Positions 7,943 through 16,256 of a stretch of 64,000 nucleotides of DNA are shown here, in pieces (the first letter of the stretch is position 1; each line of letters starts with the position of its first letter). The stretch is taken from NCBI RefSeq assembly GCF_020216025.1, contig NZ_JAIWNC010000038.1:39893-103892 (forward strand), read 5' to 3'. Under the pieces are notes generated by a model. It did no database searches, was not told the origin of the DNA, and saw only the letters and a program-made list of their open reading frames with translations. The DNA is from Jidongwangia harbinensis. Lineage in GTDB: Bacteria; Actinomycetota; Actinomycetes; Mycobacteriales; Micromonosporaceae. A program made the translations under genes and the position numbers.

Positions 7943-9390
7943 ACCGTCACCAGATCTTTGAGCTGCTCATACCGTGCCGCGCCGATGCCCTCCACCTGGC
8001 GCAGATCGGTGACCGCCCGGAAGCCGCCCCGGGTGGTGCGGGCGTCCAGGATCCGCTGGGCGAGCACGGGCCCGACCCCGGGCAGCGAGTCGAGTTCGGC
8101 GATGGTGGCGATGTTCAGGTTGACCGGGCCGGCCGGCACGCCTCCGGGTGCCGCGCCCGCCGCGGCGGCACCGGGCGCGCCCGCACCGGGCTGGGCGGCC
8201 CCGGGCGGGGCGGCCACGCCGACCAGGATCTGCTCGCCGTCGACGACCTTGCGGGCCAGATTCAGCAGCGCCGCGTCGGTGCCGGGTCGGGCTCCGCCCG
8301 CTGCGGCGATGGCGTCGGCGACCCGGCTGCCCGCGGGCAACCGGATCAGGCCGGGCCGGGCGACCTTGCCGCCGACCGACACGACCACCTCGGCAGCCGG
8401 ACCCGCCGAGGCCCTTGGACCGATGTTCCCGTCCGGGCCCGCGATTGCCGCCGGACCCGAGAGATCGGCCGCGGCGGCGCCGGGCACCGGCCCGGTCGCC
8501 GGGCCGGCGGGCGGCGCCGCGACCGGGTCGACGTGCGGGCGGGCGCGCCAGGCCAGGAACGCGGCGACCAGCACCACCGCCACGGCCACCGCGGCGAGCG
8601 CCCGGACTCCACGGCGGCCGGGATCGAACAGCCCCAGCCGGCCGGAGCCGAACGCCCCGGCGCTGCTGACCACGGCGGGCGACGGGTCGACGGGCCGGGT
8701 CGCGTCGGCTGCCGGCGCCGTCGAGACCACCGACCCGAGCCCCGACCCGGACCCGAGCCCCAATCCCGACCCGACCCCGAACTCGGACCCGGACCCCCGC
8801 CCCGACCCCGACCCCGACCCGAACTGCAACTCAGACCCGAACCCCGGCCCCGGCCCAGCCCCGGACACGGGCGCTGGTGCCCACGGCTCACGCCGGGCCG
8901 CCCAGGCCGAGGGATCGACCGGACGGATCAACCGATCCCCGGCCGCCACTTCGGCGCCCGACTGCCCCAGGCCGGAATCCATCCCCACCAAGCCACCATC
9001 CGACCCCGCAGCACCACCCCCACCCGGCCCGCCAAGACCACCACCACCCGGCAGCGCACCCCCACCCGGCAGCGCACCACCACCACCACCACCACCATCA
9101 CCACCCAGCGCACCACCACCCAGCAGCGCACCCCCACCCAGCAGCGCAGGACCACGACTGCCCGGCAGTACAGGGGCACCCGGCAAGGCCGGGTCGTCGT
9201 CGATGGGAGGGACCACCCGGTCGGGATCGAGATCGGCGTCGTCCGGCCACGTGGTGACCACATCCGACCAGGCCAACGGCGTCTGGTCGGCGAACAGCCC
9301 GCCGACCGCCGCCGGGACCGGCGCGGACCGGCTCACCCCCTCGAGCACCGACCGCAGCCGCACACTGACCGCCTCTTCGTCATCTCGCAC
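7939..9390 (-). CDS. comEA: ComEA-like DNA-binding protein with SLBB and helix-hairpin-helix domains
   Basis: 483 residues from GTG 9390, chosen because a -10 box TAGGTT ends 7 bp before it (leaderless) and because further extension would run into the divergent gene's promoter. Order: acidic N-terminus, Gly/Pro low-complexity stretch (a GGGGALPGGG-type run), one TM helix (LAAVAVAVVLVAAFLAW), second linker, SLBB domain (VGGKVARPGLIRLPAGSRV), and two C-terminal HhH motifs (LDSLPGVGPVLAQRI and VEGIGAARYEQL). ComEA binds incoming double-stranded DNA at the outer membrane face and hands it to ComEC, encoded next in the operon. The disordered N-terminal region is unusually long. Confidence 0.9.
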   Translation of the reverse strand: MRDDEEAVSVRLRSVLEGVSRSAPVPAAVGGLFADQTPLAWSDVVTTWPDDADLDPDRVVPPIDDDPALPGAPVLPGSRGPALLGGGALLGGGALGGDGGGGGGGALPGGGALPGGGGLGGPGGGGAAGSDGGLVGMDSGLGQSGAEVAAGDRLIRPVDPSAWAARREPWAPAPVSGAGPGPGFGSELQFGSGSGSGRGSGSEFGVGSGLGLGSGSGLGSVVSTAPAADATRPVDPSPAVVSSAGAFGSGRLGLFDPGRRGVRALAAVAVAVVLVAAFLAWRARPHVDPVAAPPAGPATGPVPGAAAADLSGPAAIAGPDGNIGPRASAGPAAEVVVSVGGKVARPGLIRLPAGSRVADAIAAAGGARPGTDAALLNLARKVVDGEQILVGVAAPPGAAQPGAGAPGAAAAGAAPGGVPAGPVNLNIATIAELDSLPGVGPVLAQRILDARTTRGGFRAVTDLRQVEGIGAARYEQLKDLVTV

Positions 9391-9397
9391 CCGGCCG

Positions 9398-9458
9398 AAC
9401 CTAGGCACCTCGGCGCTCCCCCGCGCCCGCCCTGTGGACAGCCGCGCACTGTGGACAA
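9398..9458 (-). promoter_or_regulatory. comEA leaderless promoter with two DnaA-box-like sites
   Basis: Minus strand: -10 TAGGTT (9398-9403), 7 bp from the GTG start. Upstream lie a perfect TTGTCCACA (9450-9458) and a one-mismatch CTGTCCACA (9433-9441), same orientation, 17 bp apart. TTGTCCACA is the preferred DnaA box of high-GC actinobacteria. The pair sits in the 98-bp divergent region shared with the methyltransferase gene, so either gene could be affected. Confidence 0.55.
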
Positions 9459-9488
9459 CGTCCGCCCCAGACCGCCCGCGTGATAGCA

Positions 9489-10511
9489 ATGTGCGTGCCC
9501 ATCTCCGCCGAGGCCGTGTCCTCCGCCACCGTCAGCCTGCGCGCCGCCGGCTGTGTCTTCGCCGAGGACGAGGCGGCGGTGCTGGTCGCCGCGGCAGCCG
9601 ACGCCGCCGCGCTGCGGGCGCTGGTGGCGAGGCGCGCCGCCGGGGAGCCGCTGGAGCAGGTGGTGGGCCACGCCGATTTCTGCGGGGTACGAGTCCGCCT
9701 GCGCCCCGGCGTCTTCGTGCCCCGGGTGCGCAGTGACCTGCTGGTCCGCCTCGCCGCCCGGCAGGCAGCACCGGGCCGACACCGCGGGGAGCAGCGCCGC
9801 CAGGCCGCACGTCGCACGAGCGCCACACCCCCAAGCGCCACACCCGCGAACGCCACACCCCCAAGCGCCACACCCGCAAACGCCACACCCCCAAGCGCCA
9901 CACCCGCAAACGCCACACCCCCAAGCGCCACACCCGCAAACGCCACACCCCCAAGCGCCACACCCGCGAACGCCACATCCCCGAGCGCCACACCCGCGGG
10001 CGACGAGCGGCCGGTAGTGGTGGTCGATCTGTGCTGCGGTTCCGGGGCGCTCGCCCTGGCCCTGCTGCGCCAGGTGCCCACCGCCGAGGTGCACGCCGCC
10101 GATGTGGACCCGGTGGCGGTCGCCTGCGCCCGCGACAACCTGGGCGACCGGGTCTACCAGGGTGACCTGTTCGACGCGCTGCCGGCCACGCTGCGCGGGC
10201 GCATCGACGTCCTGATCGCGAATGTGCCGTACGTCGCGACCGATCACCTCCCGCTGCTGCCCGCGGAGGCCCGGCTGCACGAGCCGCGGACCGCGCTGGA
10301 CGGCGGCGGCGACGGGCTGGACGTCTTCCGCGCGGTGGTGGCCGGCGCACCGCGGTGGCTGGCGCCGGGCGGCGTCCTGCTGTCCGAGATCACGGCGGCG
10401 CAGGTGGCGGCCGCGACGGCGGCGGTACGGTCCGTGGGACTGCAGTCCACCGTCACGGAGGACGAAGACCTGGACGCACGGGTCGTGCAGGGTCGGCGCG
10501 CGCTGCGATAA
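9489..10511 (+). CDS. PrmC/HemK-like protein glutamine N5-methyltransferase paralogue with repeat insertion
   Basis: 340 residues from ATG 9489; GTG 9480 and GTG 9495 are in-frame alternatives. The N-terminal helical part (LRAAGCVFAEDEA, EPLEQVVGHADFCG) and the SAM-binding motif VVDLCCGSGALALAL match the PrmC-like group that uses NVPY rather than NPPY (TIGR03704 type, unknown substrate). Between the two domains sit about 60 residues of (A-T-P-x-x) repeats encoded by a 30-bp tandem array; ordinary members have no such insertion. If folded normally the insert would be a flexible linker between recognition and catalytic domains. It diverges from comEA. Confidence 0.85.
   Translation: MCVPISAEAVSSATVSLRAAGCVFAEDEAAVLVAAAADAAALRALVARRAAGEPLEQVVGHADFCGVRVRLRPGVFVPRVRSDLLVRLAARQAAPGRHRGEQRRQAARRTSATPPSATPANATPPSATPANATPPSATPANATPPSATPANATPPSATPANATSPSATPAGDERPVVVVDLCCGSGALALALLRQVPTAEVHAADVDPVAVACARDNLGDRVYQGDLFDALPATLRGRIDVLIANVPYVATDHLPLLPAEARLHEPRTALDGGGDGLDVFRAVVAGAPRWLAPGGVLLSEITAAQVAAATAAVRSVGLQSTVTEDEDLDARVVQGRRALR
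9821..10000 (+). repeat. 30-bp tandem repeat (two 15-bp halves) inside the PrmC-like gene
   Basis: Six units start at 9821, 9851, 9881, 9911, 9941 and 9971; each encodes ATPPSATPAN and consists of two similar 15-bp halves starting CGCCACA. Units 2-5 are nearly identical, which indicates recent expansion by slippage or unequal exchange. Confidence 0.95.
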
Positions 10512-10540
10512 GGTCGGCGGCCGGCAGAGAGGGGCCAGCC

Positions 10541-11635
10541 GTGGGCTTGGTGCGCAGGGTCGCCCGCGCACGCCTGGGCAGTCAGGTCATCCGGAGGCTG
10601 CGGCGGGCCGGTGTGAGCGACGCGCGGTACGACGCGACGGCGTTCACGGTCCGGTTCACCGCCGAGGGTGACGACGTGCCCACGGTGCTGCCGCTGGACG
10701 GGCTGCTGGCGCGGCGGTCGGGTAGCCGGCGGGAGCGGCGGGCCCAGGTGGACTCGTTCGTGTCCGGCTTTCTGCGTGCCCCGGGGCTGCCCGGGAGCTG
10801 GGCCGAGGTGCGTCCGCTGTTGCGCCCGGTGCTGCGTGGCGCGACGCCGGCGCCGACCGCGGAGGTCAGTGCGCCGCTGTGCCGGCCGGCCCTGCCCTAC
10901 CTGGCCGAGTACGTGGTGGTGGACCAGCCGGACACGATGACGTACGTGGCGGCCGACCAGCTCACCGTCTGGGACGTCGACGCGGACGCGGTGTTCGCCG
11001 CGGCCCGGGCCAACCTGTCCGGTGCGGTGTTGCAGGGCGTGGCGACGGAGCCGGTGGTGGTGCAGTTCGTCGACGACGGGAACGCGTACTGGACGTCGCA
11101 CCTGCTGCTGCCCGGCTGGCTGGCGCGGCTCGCGGACCAGGTGGGCGGCGTACCGGTGGCGTTCGCGCCGGAACGCGGCACGCTGATCGTCGCGGCGGAC
11201 GGCAGTGCGCATCTGAGTGCCGTGTTCGGCCGGTGCGAGCAGGCGTTCGAGGCGTCGCCGCGGGCGCTCACCCCGATGGCGTACGTGAGCGACGAGCACG
11301 GCCGGACGGTGCCGTACGCGGCGCCGCCGGGGCATCCGCTGCACGGCTGCGTGCAGCGCGCGGCGGCGGTGCTGGCGGTGGCCGAGTACACCCGGCAGGC
11401 CCGGGTGCTGGGCGACGACGCCGCGCCGCTGCAGGTGACCGGTTCGGAGCGGGACGGCTGGCGTACCCGTGCGGTGTGGGCCAAGGACGCGCCGACGTTG
11501 CTGCCGCTGGCCGACGAGGTGCGGATGGGTGAGCGGATCGTGCCGTGGGCAGAGCTCCGGGCGGAGCTGGCGCCGGTCCCCGACCTGAACCCGCCCCGCT
11601 GGGGTGCCGCGAGGTGGCCGGGCGTCGCGGGTTAG
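10541..11635 (+). CDS. Conserved hypothetical protein, DUF1444 (YtpQ)-like
   Basis: 364 residues from GTG 10541 (GAGAGGGG ribosome-binding sequence 8 bp upstream). No TM segments or signal peptide. The pattern of a short N-terminal alpha/beta part, then a central ALPYLAEYVVVDQPDTMTYV segment followed by an aromatic/acidic stretch and ANLSG, resembles DUF1444 proteins. No catalytic motif is evident. It starts 29 bp after the methyltransferase and may be cotranscribed with it. It converges with degV, overlapping by 4 bp at the stops. Confidence 0.7.
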   Translation: MGLVRRVARARLGSQVIRRLRRAGVSDARYDATAFTVRFTAEGDDVPTVLPLDGLLARRSGSRRERRAQVDSFVSGFLRAPGLPGSWAEVRPLLRPVLRGATPAPTAEVSAPLCRPALPYLAEYVVVDQPDTMTYVAADQLTVWDVDADAVFAAARANLSGAVLQGVATEPVVVQFVDDGNAYWTSHLLLPGWLARLADQVGGVPVAFAPERGTLIVAADGSAHLSAVFGRCEQAFEASPRALTPMAYVSDEHGRTVPYAAPPGHPLHGCVQRAAAVLAVAEYTRQARVLGDDAAPLQVTGSERDGWRTRAVWAKDAPTLLPLADEVRMGERIVPWAELRAELAPVPDLNPPRWGAARWPGVAG

Positions 11636-12483
11636 CCCGCCCGCCGGTGCACCACGACGGCGGCGACGCCGGGGCCCACATGTGCCGCCACCACGGCGCC
11701 GATCTCGGTGATGTAGCAGTCCCGCAGCCGGTCGCCCAGGCGCATGGTCACCGCGTCGGCCAGGGCGGCGGCCCGGTCCGGCGCGCCGAGGTGGTGCACC
11801 GCGATGTCGACGTCACCGGTGCCGGACGCCTCGACCGCGAGGTCGACCAGCCGGGCCAGCGCGCGGCCCGCGGTGCGGACCTTGTCGCGCACCACGATCG
11901 AGCCGTCCACCACGTGCAGGATCGGCTTGACCGACAGCGCGGTGCCGAGCAGCGCGGACGCCGCCCCGATCCTTCCGCCGCGGCGCAGGAACTCCAGCGT
12001 GTCCACGTAGAACAGCGTGCTGACCTGGGCGGAGTGGTCGGCGGCGGCCCGGCGTACCTCGGCCAGGGTGGCGCCCTTGGCGGCCACCGTGGTGGCGGCC
12101 AGTGCCGCGAAGCCCAGCCCCATCCCGGTGGTCTGGCTGTCCACCACGGCGACCTGCGGCCCGATCTCGGCGGCGGCGAGTTCGGCGGCCTCGAACGTGC
12201 CGGACAGGCGGGCCGAGATGTGCACGGACACGATGCCGTCGGCGCCGGCGTCGAGGAGCCGGCGGTACGCCTGGACGAACTGGTGGGGTGCCGGCCGCGA
12301 GGTGCTGACCGCGACCCGCCGCGCGCCGAGTGCGCGGGCCACCTCGGCCGGGGAGATCTCCTCGCCCTCGAGCCCTTCGGCACCGTTGACCACCACGGTG
12401 AGGGGCACGACGGTCAGGTCATACGTGCCGCTCAGCTCGGCCGGCAGGTACGCGGTGGAGTCGGTGACGACCGCGACGGGCAT
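11632..12483 (-). CDS. DegV family fatty-acid-binding protein
   Basis: 283 residues. N-terminal VAVVTDSTAYLP, the conserved STSRPAP segment and the central SGTF and GLG motifs are those of DegV/FakB proteins, which bind a fatty acid and present it to the FakA kinase. No fakA-like gene is in the window. A short gap separates it from the lipoprotein gene upstream. Family assignment confident; a FakB role is inferred from the family. Confidence 0.93.
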   Translation of the reverse strand: MPVAVVTDSTAYLPAELSGTYDLTVVPLTVVVNGAEGLEGEEISPAEVARALGARRVAVSTSRPAPHQFVQAYRRLLDAGADGIVSVHISARLSGTFEAAELAAAEIGPQVAVVDSQTTGMGLGFAALAATTVAAKGATLAEVRRAAADHSAQVSTLFYVDTLEFLRRGGRIGAASALLGTALSVKPILHVVDGSIVVRDKVRTAGRALARLVDLAVEASGTGDVDIAVHHLGAPDRAAALADAVTMRLGDRLRDCYITEIGAVVAAHVGPGVAAVVVHRRAG

Positions 12484-12515
12484 GCGGGCACGGTAACCGA
12501 TGACCGGTGGCCTGG

Positions 12516-12905
12516 TCAGCTCGGGCTGATCGCGGTCACGGTGAAGGGTGTGCCCTGCTGGCAGGTGGTCATCATGCCCGGTTCGGCACGGCCGGTGACG
12601 GTCACCCGGCTGCCCACCGTGGCGGCCGAGCGCAGCGATTCATCCTCCAGGATCAGCAGGTACGGCCCGCCGTCGCTCTCCAGCAGCAGGCAGTTCTCCT
12701 CCACCCCGGCGACGACCGTGCCGGTGTGGGTCTGACCGCCGGCCGCGCCGGGTGTCGCGGTGGCCGGCGAGGACGGCATGGCGGGCTGCGACGACGGGGG
12801 CGGTGCGGGGGCGCCGGGAGGTGTGTCCTGGTCGGCCCGGGCGCAGCCGGCCACGGTCAGGACCGCGACGGCGGCCGCGCAGACGGTCAGACGCTTGATC
12901 AGCAT
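12516..12905 (-). CDS. Small secreted lipoprotein with OB-like domain
   Basis: 129 residues. Signal peptide with lipobox VAGC (Cys about residue 21), a Pro/Ser-rich linker, then about 75 residues (HTGTVVAGVEENCLLLES, LRSAATVGSRVTVTGRAEPGM) that look like a small OB-fold. The pattern is common in actinobacterial lipoproteins of unknown function. It lies in the nadD-rsfS-phosphatase gene string, 39 bp after the phosphatase. Confidence 0.8.
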   Translation of the reverse strand: MLIKRLTVCAAAVAVLTVAGCARADQDTPPGAPAPPPSSQPAMPSSPATATPGAAGGQTHTGTVVAGVEENCLLLESDGGPYLLILEDESLRSAATVGSRVTVTGRAEPGMMTTCQQGTPFTVTAISPS

Positions 12906-12944
12906 GGTGGTTGGACGCTACCGGACGGGCGCGGGTTCCCCCGG

Positions 12945-13577
12945 TCAAACCGGGGGCGGGACCGGCAGATCGGTGAACGGTCCGACGTTCCACGCGGCGA
13001 TCTGCCAGCCGCGGGTGTGGTCGTGGGCGAGTTCCACCCAGTGACAGTTCTGCAGGGCCCGCAGGGAGCGCAGCACCTCGCGAGGCCAGCCGAGCAGGTG
13101 CCCGACGCCCTGGCGGGCCGCGGCGCCGTGCGTGGCGACCACCACGGTGCCACCGGACGGGACCTGCTCGGCCGCGGCCTGCAGCCCGTCGGCGACCCGT
13201 TTGCCGAGGTCGTCGAGGGTTTCCACGGAGTCACCGATGACGTCGGCGCCGGCGGTCCAGCGGGCGTGCTCCTCCGGGCGGGTCTGCGCCACCTCGGTCA
13301 TGGTGAGTCCCTGCCAGGCGCCGAAGAAGCGTTCCCGGAGGCGTTCGTCGTAGGTCACCGGGAGGCCGGTGCGGGCGGCGAGCGCGGCGGCGGTGTCGGC
13401 GGCGCGCCGCAGGTCGCTGGCGACCAGCACGTCGGGGCGCATGCGCAGCAGCAGCTCGGCGGCGTCCTCCGCCTGCCGGCGACCGAGGTCGTTGAGCGGC
13501 ACGTCGGTCTGCCCTTGGACGCGGTGGGTGGCGTTCCAGTCGGTGTTGCCGTGCCGCCAGACGATGAGGCGGGTCAC
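12945..13577 (-). CDS. Histidine phosphatase family protein (phosphoglycerate mutase-like)
   Basis: 210 residues from GTG 13577, whose TGA-overlapping position (4 bp with rsfS) decides the start. The phosphohistidine motif LIVWRHGNTDWN is at the N-terminus, with the second histidine in VVVATHGAAAR. The gene order nadD-rsfS-this phosphatase is widespread in actinobacteria, where members include glucosyl-3-phosphoglycerate phosphatase; the exact substrate is not determinable here. Confidence 0.92.
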   Translation of the reverse strand: MTRLIVWRHGNTDWNATHRVQGQTDVPLNDLGRRQAEDAAELLLRMRPDVLVASDLRRAADTAAALAARTGLPVTYDERLRERFFGAWQGLTMTEVAQTRPEEHARWTAGADVIGDSVETLDDLGKRVADGLQAAAEQVPSGGTVVVATHGAAARQGVGHLLGWPREVLRSLRALQNCHWVELAHDHTRGWQIAAWNVGPFTDLPVPPPV

Positions 13578-13984
13578 GCGGCGCCGGATGCGTCGATGGC
13601 GGTGGTCGCGTCGACCATGTCGCGGTCCACGAACGGCACCGTCGGGCAGTCTTTCCACAGCTTGTCGAGCGCGTAGAACTCGCGCTCCTCGGCGTGCTGG
13701 ATGTGGACCACCACGTCGATGTAGTCGAGCAGGACCCAGCGGCCCTGCCGTTCCCCCTCGCGCCGGACCGGCTTGGCCTTTTCCGGAAGGGCGAGCAGGG
13801 CTTCCTCGATGGCATCGACGACCGCGGCGACCTGGCGCTCGTTGGAGGCCGAGGCGATGACGAAGGCGTCGGTGATGGCGAGCTGGTCGCCGACGTCGAT
13901 GACGACGATGTCCTGGGCCTTCTTGTCGGCGGCCGCCTGCGCGGCGGTCATCGCCAGTTCGAGAGCGCGTTCAGAGACGGGCAA
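13574..13984 (-). CDS. rsfS: Ribosomal silencing factor RsfS
   Basis: 136 residues. The DUF143/RsfS fold is recognisable by DIVVIDVGDQLAITDAFVIASA, the GRWVLLDYIDVVVHI core and the DKLWKDCP ending. RsfS binds L14 (uL14) on the 50S subunit and blocks subunit joining during starvation. It is between nadD (42 bp upstream) and the phosphatase (4-bp overlap), the standard cluster. Confidence 0.97.
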   Translation of the reverse strand: MPVSERALELAMTAAQAAADKKAQDIVVIDVGDQLAITDAFVIASASNERQVAAVVDAIEEALLALPEKAKPVRREGERQGRWVLLDYIDVVVHIQHAEEREFYALDKLWKDCPTVPFVDRDMVDATTAIDASGAA

Positions 13985-14026
13985 GAGGATCCCCTCAGTT
14001 TTGGAGCTTTTCGAGATACCAGCGTC

Positions 14027-14665
14027 TCATATCCCTACGACATTCTCGGAGTCCGGAATTCCCGGCCGGTACAGCCCCCGCTTGGCGATGTACTGCACCA
14101 CGCCGTCCGGAACCAGGTACCAGACCGGTTTGCCCGCGGCCACCCGGGCGCGGCAGTCACTGGACGAGATCGCCATGGCCGGCACCTCGACCAGCGTGAC
14201 CGTGTCGGCCGGCAGGTGCGCGTCGGAGAGCACGAAACCCGGCCGGGTGACGCCCACGAAACGCGCCAGCGACAGCATCTCCAGCGCGTCCTTCCAGGAG
14301 AGAATCCGCTCCAGGGCATCGGCACCGGTGATGAAGTACAGCTCGGCGTCCGGCCCGTACACGGCGTCCAGGTCGCGCAGCGTGTCGATGGTGTAGGTGG
14401 GACCGTCCCGGTCGATGTCGGCCCGGCTGACGTGGAAGCGGGGGTTCGACGCGGTGGCGATGACGGTCATCAGGTAGCGGTCCTCGGCCGGTGACACGAC
14501 GCCCTTCTGCCAGGGCTCGCCGGTGGGTACGAACACCACCTCTTCGAGGTCGAAGCGGGCCGCCACCTCGCTCGCCGCGACCAGGTGGCCGTGGTGGATC
14601 GGGTCGAACGTGCCACCCATGATCCCGATCCGCCGGCGCACCACCACGGACGAAGAATAGATCAC
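14027..14665 (-). CDS. nadD: Nicotinate-nucleotide adenylyltransferase
   Basis: 212 residues from GTG 14665, which overlaps the upstream kinase stop by 4 bp (GTGA). The nucleotidyltransferase motifs are clear: GGTFDPIHHGHL near the N-terminus and ISSSDCR near residue 185 (ISSTxIR type). It adenylates nicotinate mononucleotide to deamido-NAD. Coupling of a housekeeping NAD gene to a hybrid kinase gene is a local arrangement. Confidence 0.97.
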   Translation of the reverse strand: MIYSSSVVVRRRIGIMGGTFDPIHHGHLVAASEVAARFDLEEVVFVPTGEPWQKGVVSPAEDRYLMTVIATASNPRFHVSRADIDRDGPTYTIDTLRDLDAVYGPDAELYFITGADALERILSWKDALEMLSLARFVGVTRPGFVLSDAHLPADTVTLVEVPAMAISSSDCRARVAAGKPVWYLVPDGVVQYIAKRGLYRPGIPDSENVVGI

Positions 14666-16197
14666 CCGTCCAGGCGACGGCGCACCGCGCCGAGCAGGTC
14701 CGCCGAGGTGAACGGCTTCTCCAGCAGCACCACGCCGGGGTCCAGCGTGCCCTGCGAGGCGAGCACCGGCTGGGCGTAGCCGGACATGAACAGCACCCGG
14801 GTGTCGGGGCGCACCTCTACCAGCCGCTCGGCCAGTTCCTTGCCCAGCATCCCGGGCATCACCACGTCGCTGACCAGCAGGTCGATGGCGCCTTCGTGGC
14901 GGGCCGCGAGTTCCAGCGCCTGCACCCCGCCGTCCGCGGTCAGCACCCGGTAGCCGGCCCCGGACAGGATCCGCCCGGCGACCTCCCGCAACGCCGCCTC
15001 GTCCTCCACCACCAGCAGGGTCTCGCCGTGCCCGCCGGAACGGACCGGCTCCGGCGCCGGCTCGACCGCCGCCGGTTCGGCGCCGGCCGGCAGCAGCACC
15101 GTGAACGTGGACCCGAGACCCGGCTCGGACGTGATGCTGACGTCGCCACCGGCCTGGGTGACGATGCCGTACACGGTGGCCAGGCCGAGGCCGGTGTTCT
15201 CCACGCTGGCCTTGGTGGTGAAGAACGGCTCGAAGGCGCGTTCCACCACGTCGGCGGGCATGCCCTGGCCAGAGTCGGACACCCGCAGCCGGACGTAGTC
15301 GCCGGGGTCCAGCGTGTGGTGGTCGGCCAGGTGGTAGCAGGCGGTGTCGATCACCAACTGGCCGCCCTGCGGCATCGCGTCCCGGGCGTTCAGCGCCAGG
15401 TGTACCAGCAGCTGCTCGATCTGCCCGGGATCCCAGGTGACCGACGGCAGGTCCGTGCCGAGCCGGGTGACCAGCGTGATGTGCTCGCCGAGCGTGCGCC
15501 GGAGCAGTTCCTCGACGTCCGCGATCACGGTGTTGAGGTCGAGGATCTCCGGGCGGACCACTTCGCGCCGGGCGAACGCGAGCAGCTGGTGGGTGAGGTC
15601 GGTGCCGCGTTCGCCGGCCCGGAGCACCTGCCGGGCGTCCGCCACGATGGCCTGCCGGTCGGGGGCGTCACCGGACGCCTCCTCGATGATGAAGCTGGCG
15701 TAGTTGACGATCACGCCGAGCATGTTGTTGAAGTCGTGCGCGATGCCGCCGGCCAGCTGCCCGAGGCTCTCCAGCCGGTGGTTGCGGTGGTTCTGCGCCT
15801 CCTGGCGCAGCCGGGCCTGCTCGGACTCCGCGTTCCGGCGCTCGGTCACGTCCCGGATCACCGCGATCAGGACCCGCCCGCTCCGGGTCTCCGCCTCGGC
15901 CAGGGACGTCTCGACCGGGAACTCGCTGCCGTCCCGGCGCATCGCCGTGGTGGAGACGGTGCCGTGCCGCCCGGCCACCGCCTCGGTCACCGCGGGCTCG
16001 AGCTCCTCCGGGTAGTGCTCGCGGCTGGCGTCCGGCAGGAGGATCTCGGCGTGCCGGCCCAGCAGCTCCGCCCGCGGCCAGCCGAACATCTCCTCGGCGC
16101 GGTCGTTCATCAGCATGATCCGCCCCTGGTCCATGACCAGGATCGCGTCCGGCGCGGCCTGCAACAGGCCGCTGGACAGATCATCGCACCATTCCAC
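14662..16197 (-). CDS. Cytosolic hybrid sensor histidine kinase (PAS-HisKA-HATPase-REC)
   Basis: 511 residues with no TM segment. PAS domain (about 10-115, DAILVMDQGRIMLMNDRAEEMFGW), coiled linker, H-box GGIAHDFNNML, HATPase with NARDAMP N-box and DSGQGMP, FFTTK and GLGLATVYGI G-boxes, then a C-terminal receiver domain (LLVVEDEAALRE, SDVVMPG phospho-Asp, EKPF). The HDFNN-type H-box and REC arrangement are those of soluble PAS hybrid kinases; the cue is probably intracellular. No cognate output regulator is adjacent. GTG start. Confidence 0.92.
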   Translation of the reverse strand: MEWCDDLSSGLLQAAPDAILVMDQGRIMLMNDRAEEMFGWPRAELLGRHAEILLPDASREHYPEELEPAVTEAVAGRHGTVSTTAMRRDGSEFPVETSLAEAETRSGRVLIAVIRDVTERRNAESEQARLRQEAQNHRNHRLESLGQLAGGIAHDFNNMLGVIVNYASFIIEEASGDAPDRQAIVADARQVLRAGERGTDLTHQLLAFARREVVRPEILDLNTVIADVEELLRRTLGEHITLVTRLGTDLPSVTWDPGQIEQLLVHLALNARDAMPQGGQLVIDTACYHLADHHTLDPGDYVRLRVSDSGQGMPADVVERAFEPFFTTKASVENTGLGLATVYGIVTQAGGDVSITSEPGLGSTFTVLLPAGAEPAAVEPAPEPVRSGGHGETLLVVEDEAALREVAGRILSGAGYRVLTADGGVQALELAARHEGAIDLLVSDVVMPGMLGKELAERLVEVRPDTRVLFMSGYAQPVLASQGTLDPGVVLLEKPFTSADLLGAVRRRLDG

Positions 16198-16256
16198 CCG
16201 ACACCCCCGACTGCCAGGCTAACGGCTATAACTGGGCACAAAGGGCGAAATGGCGA

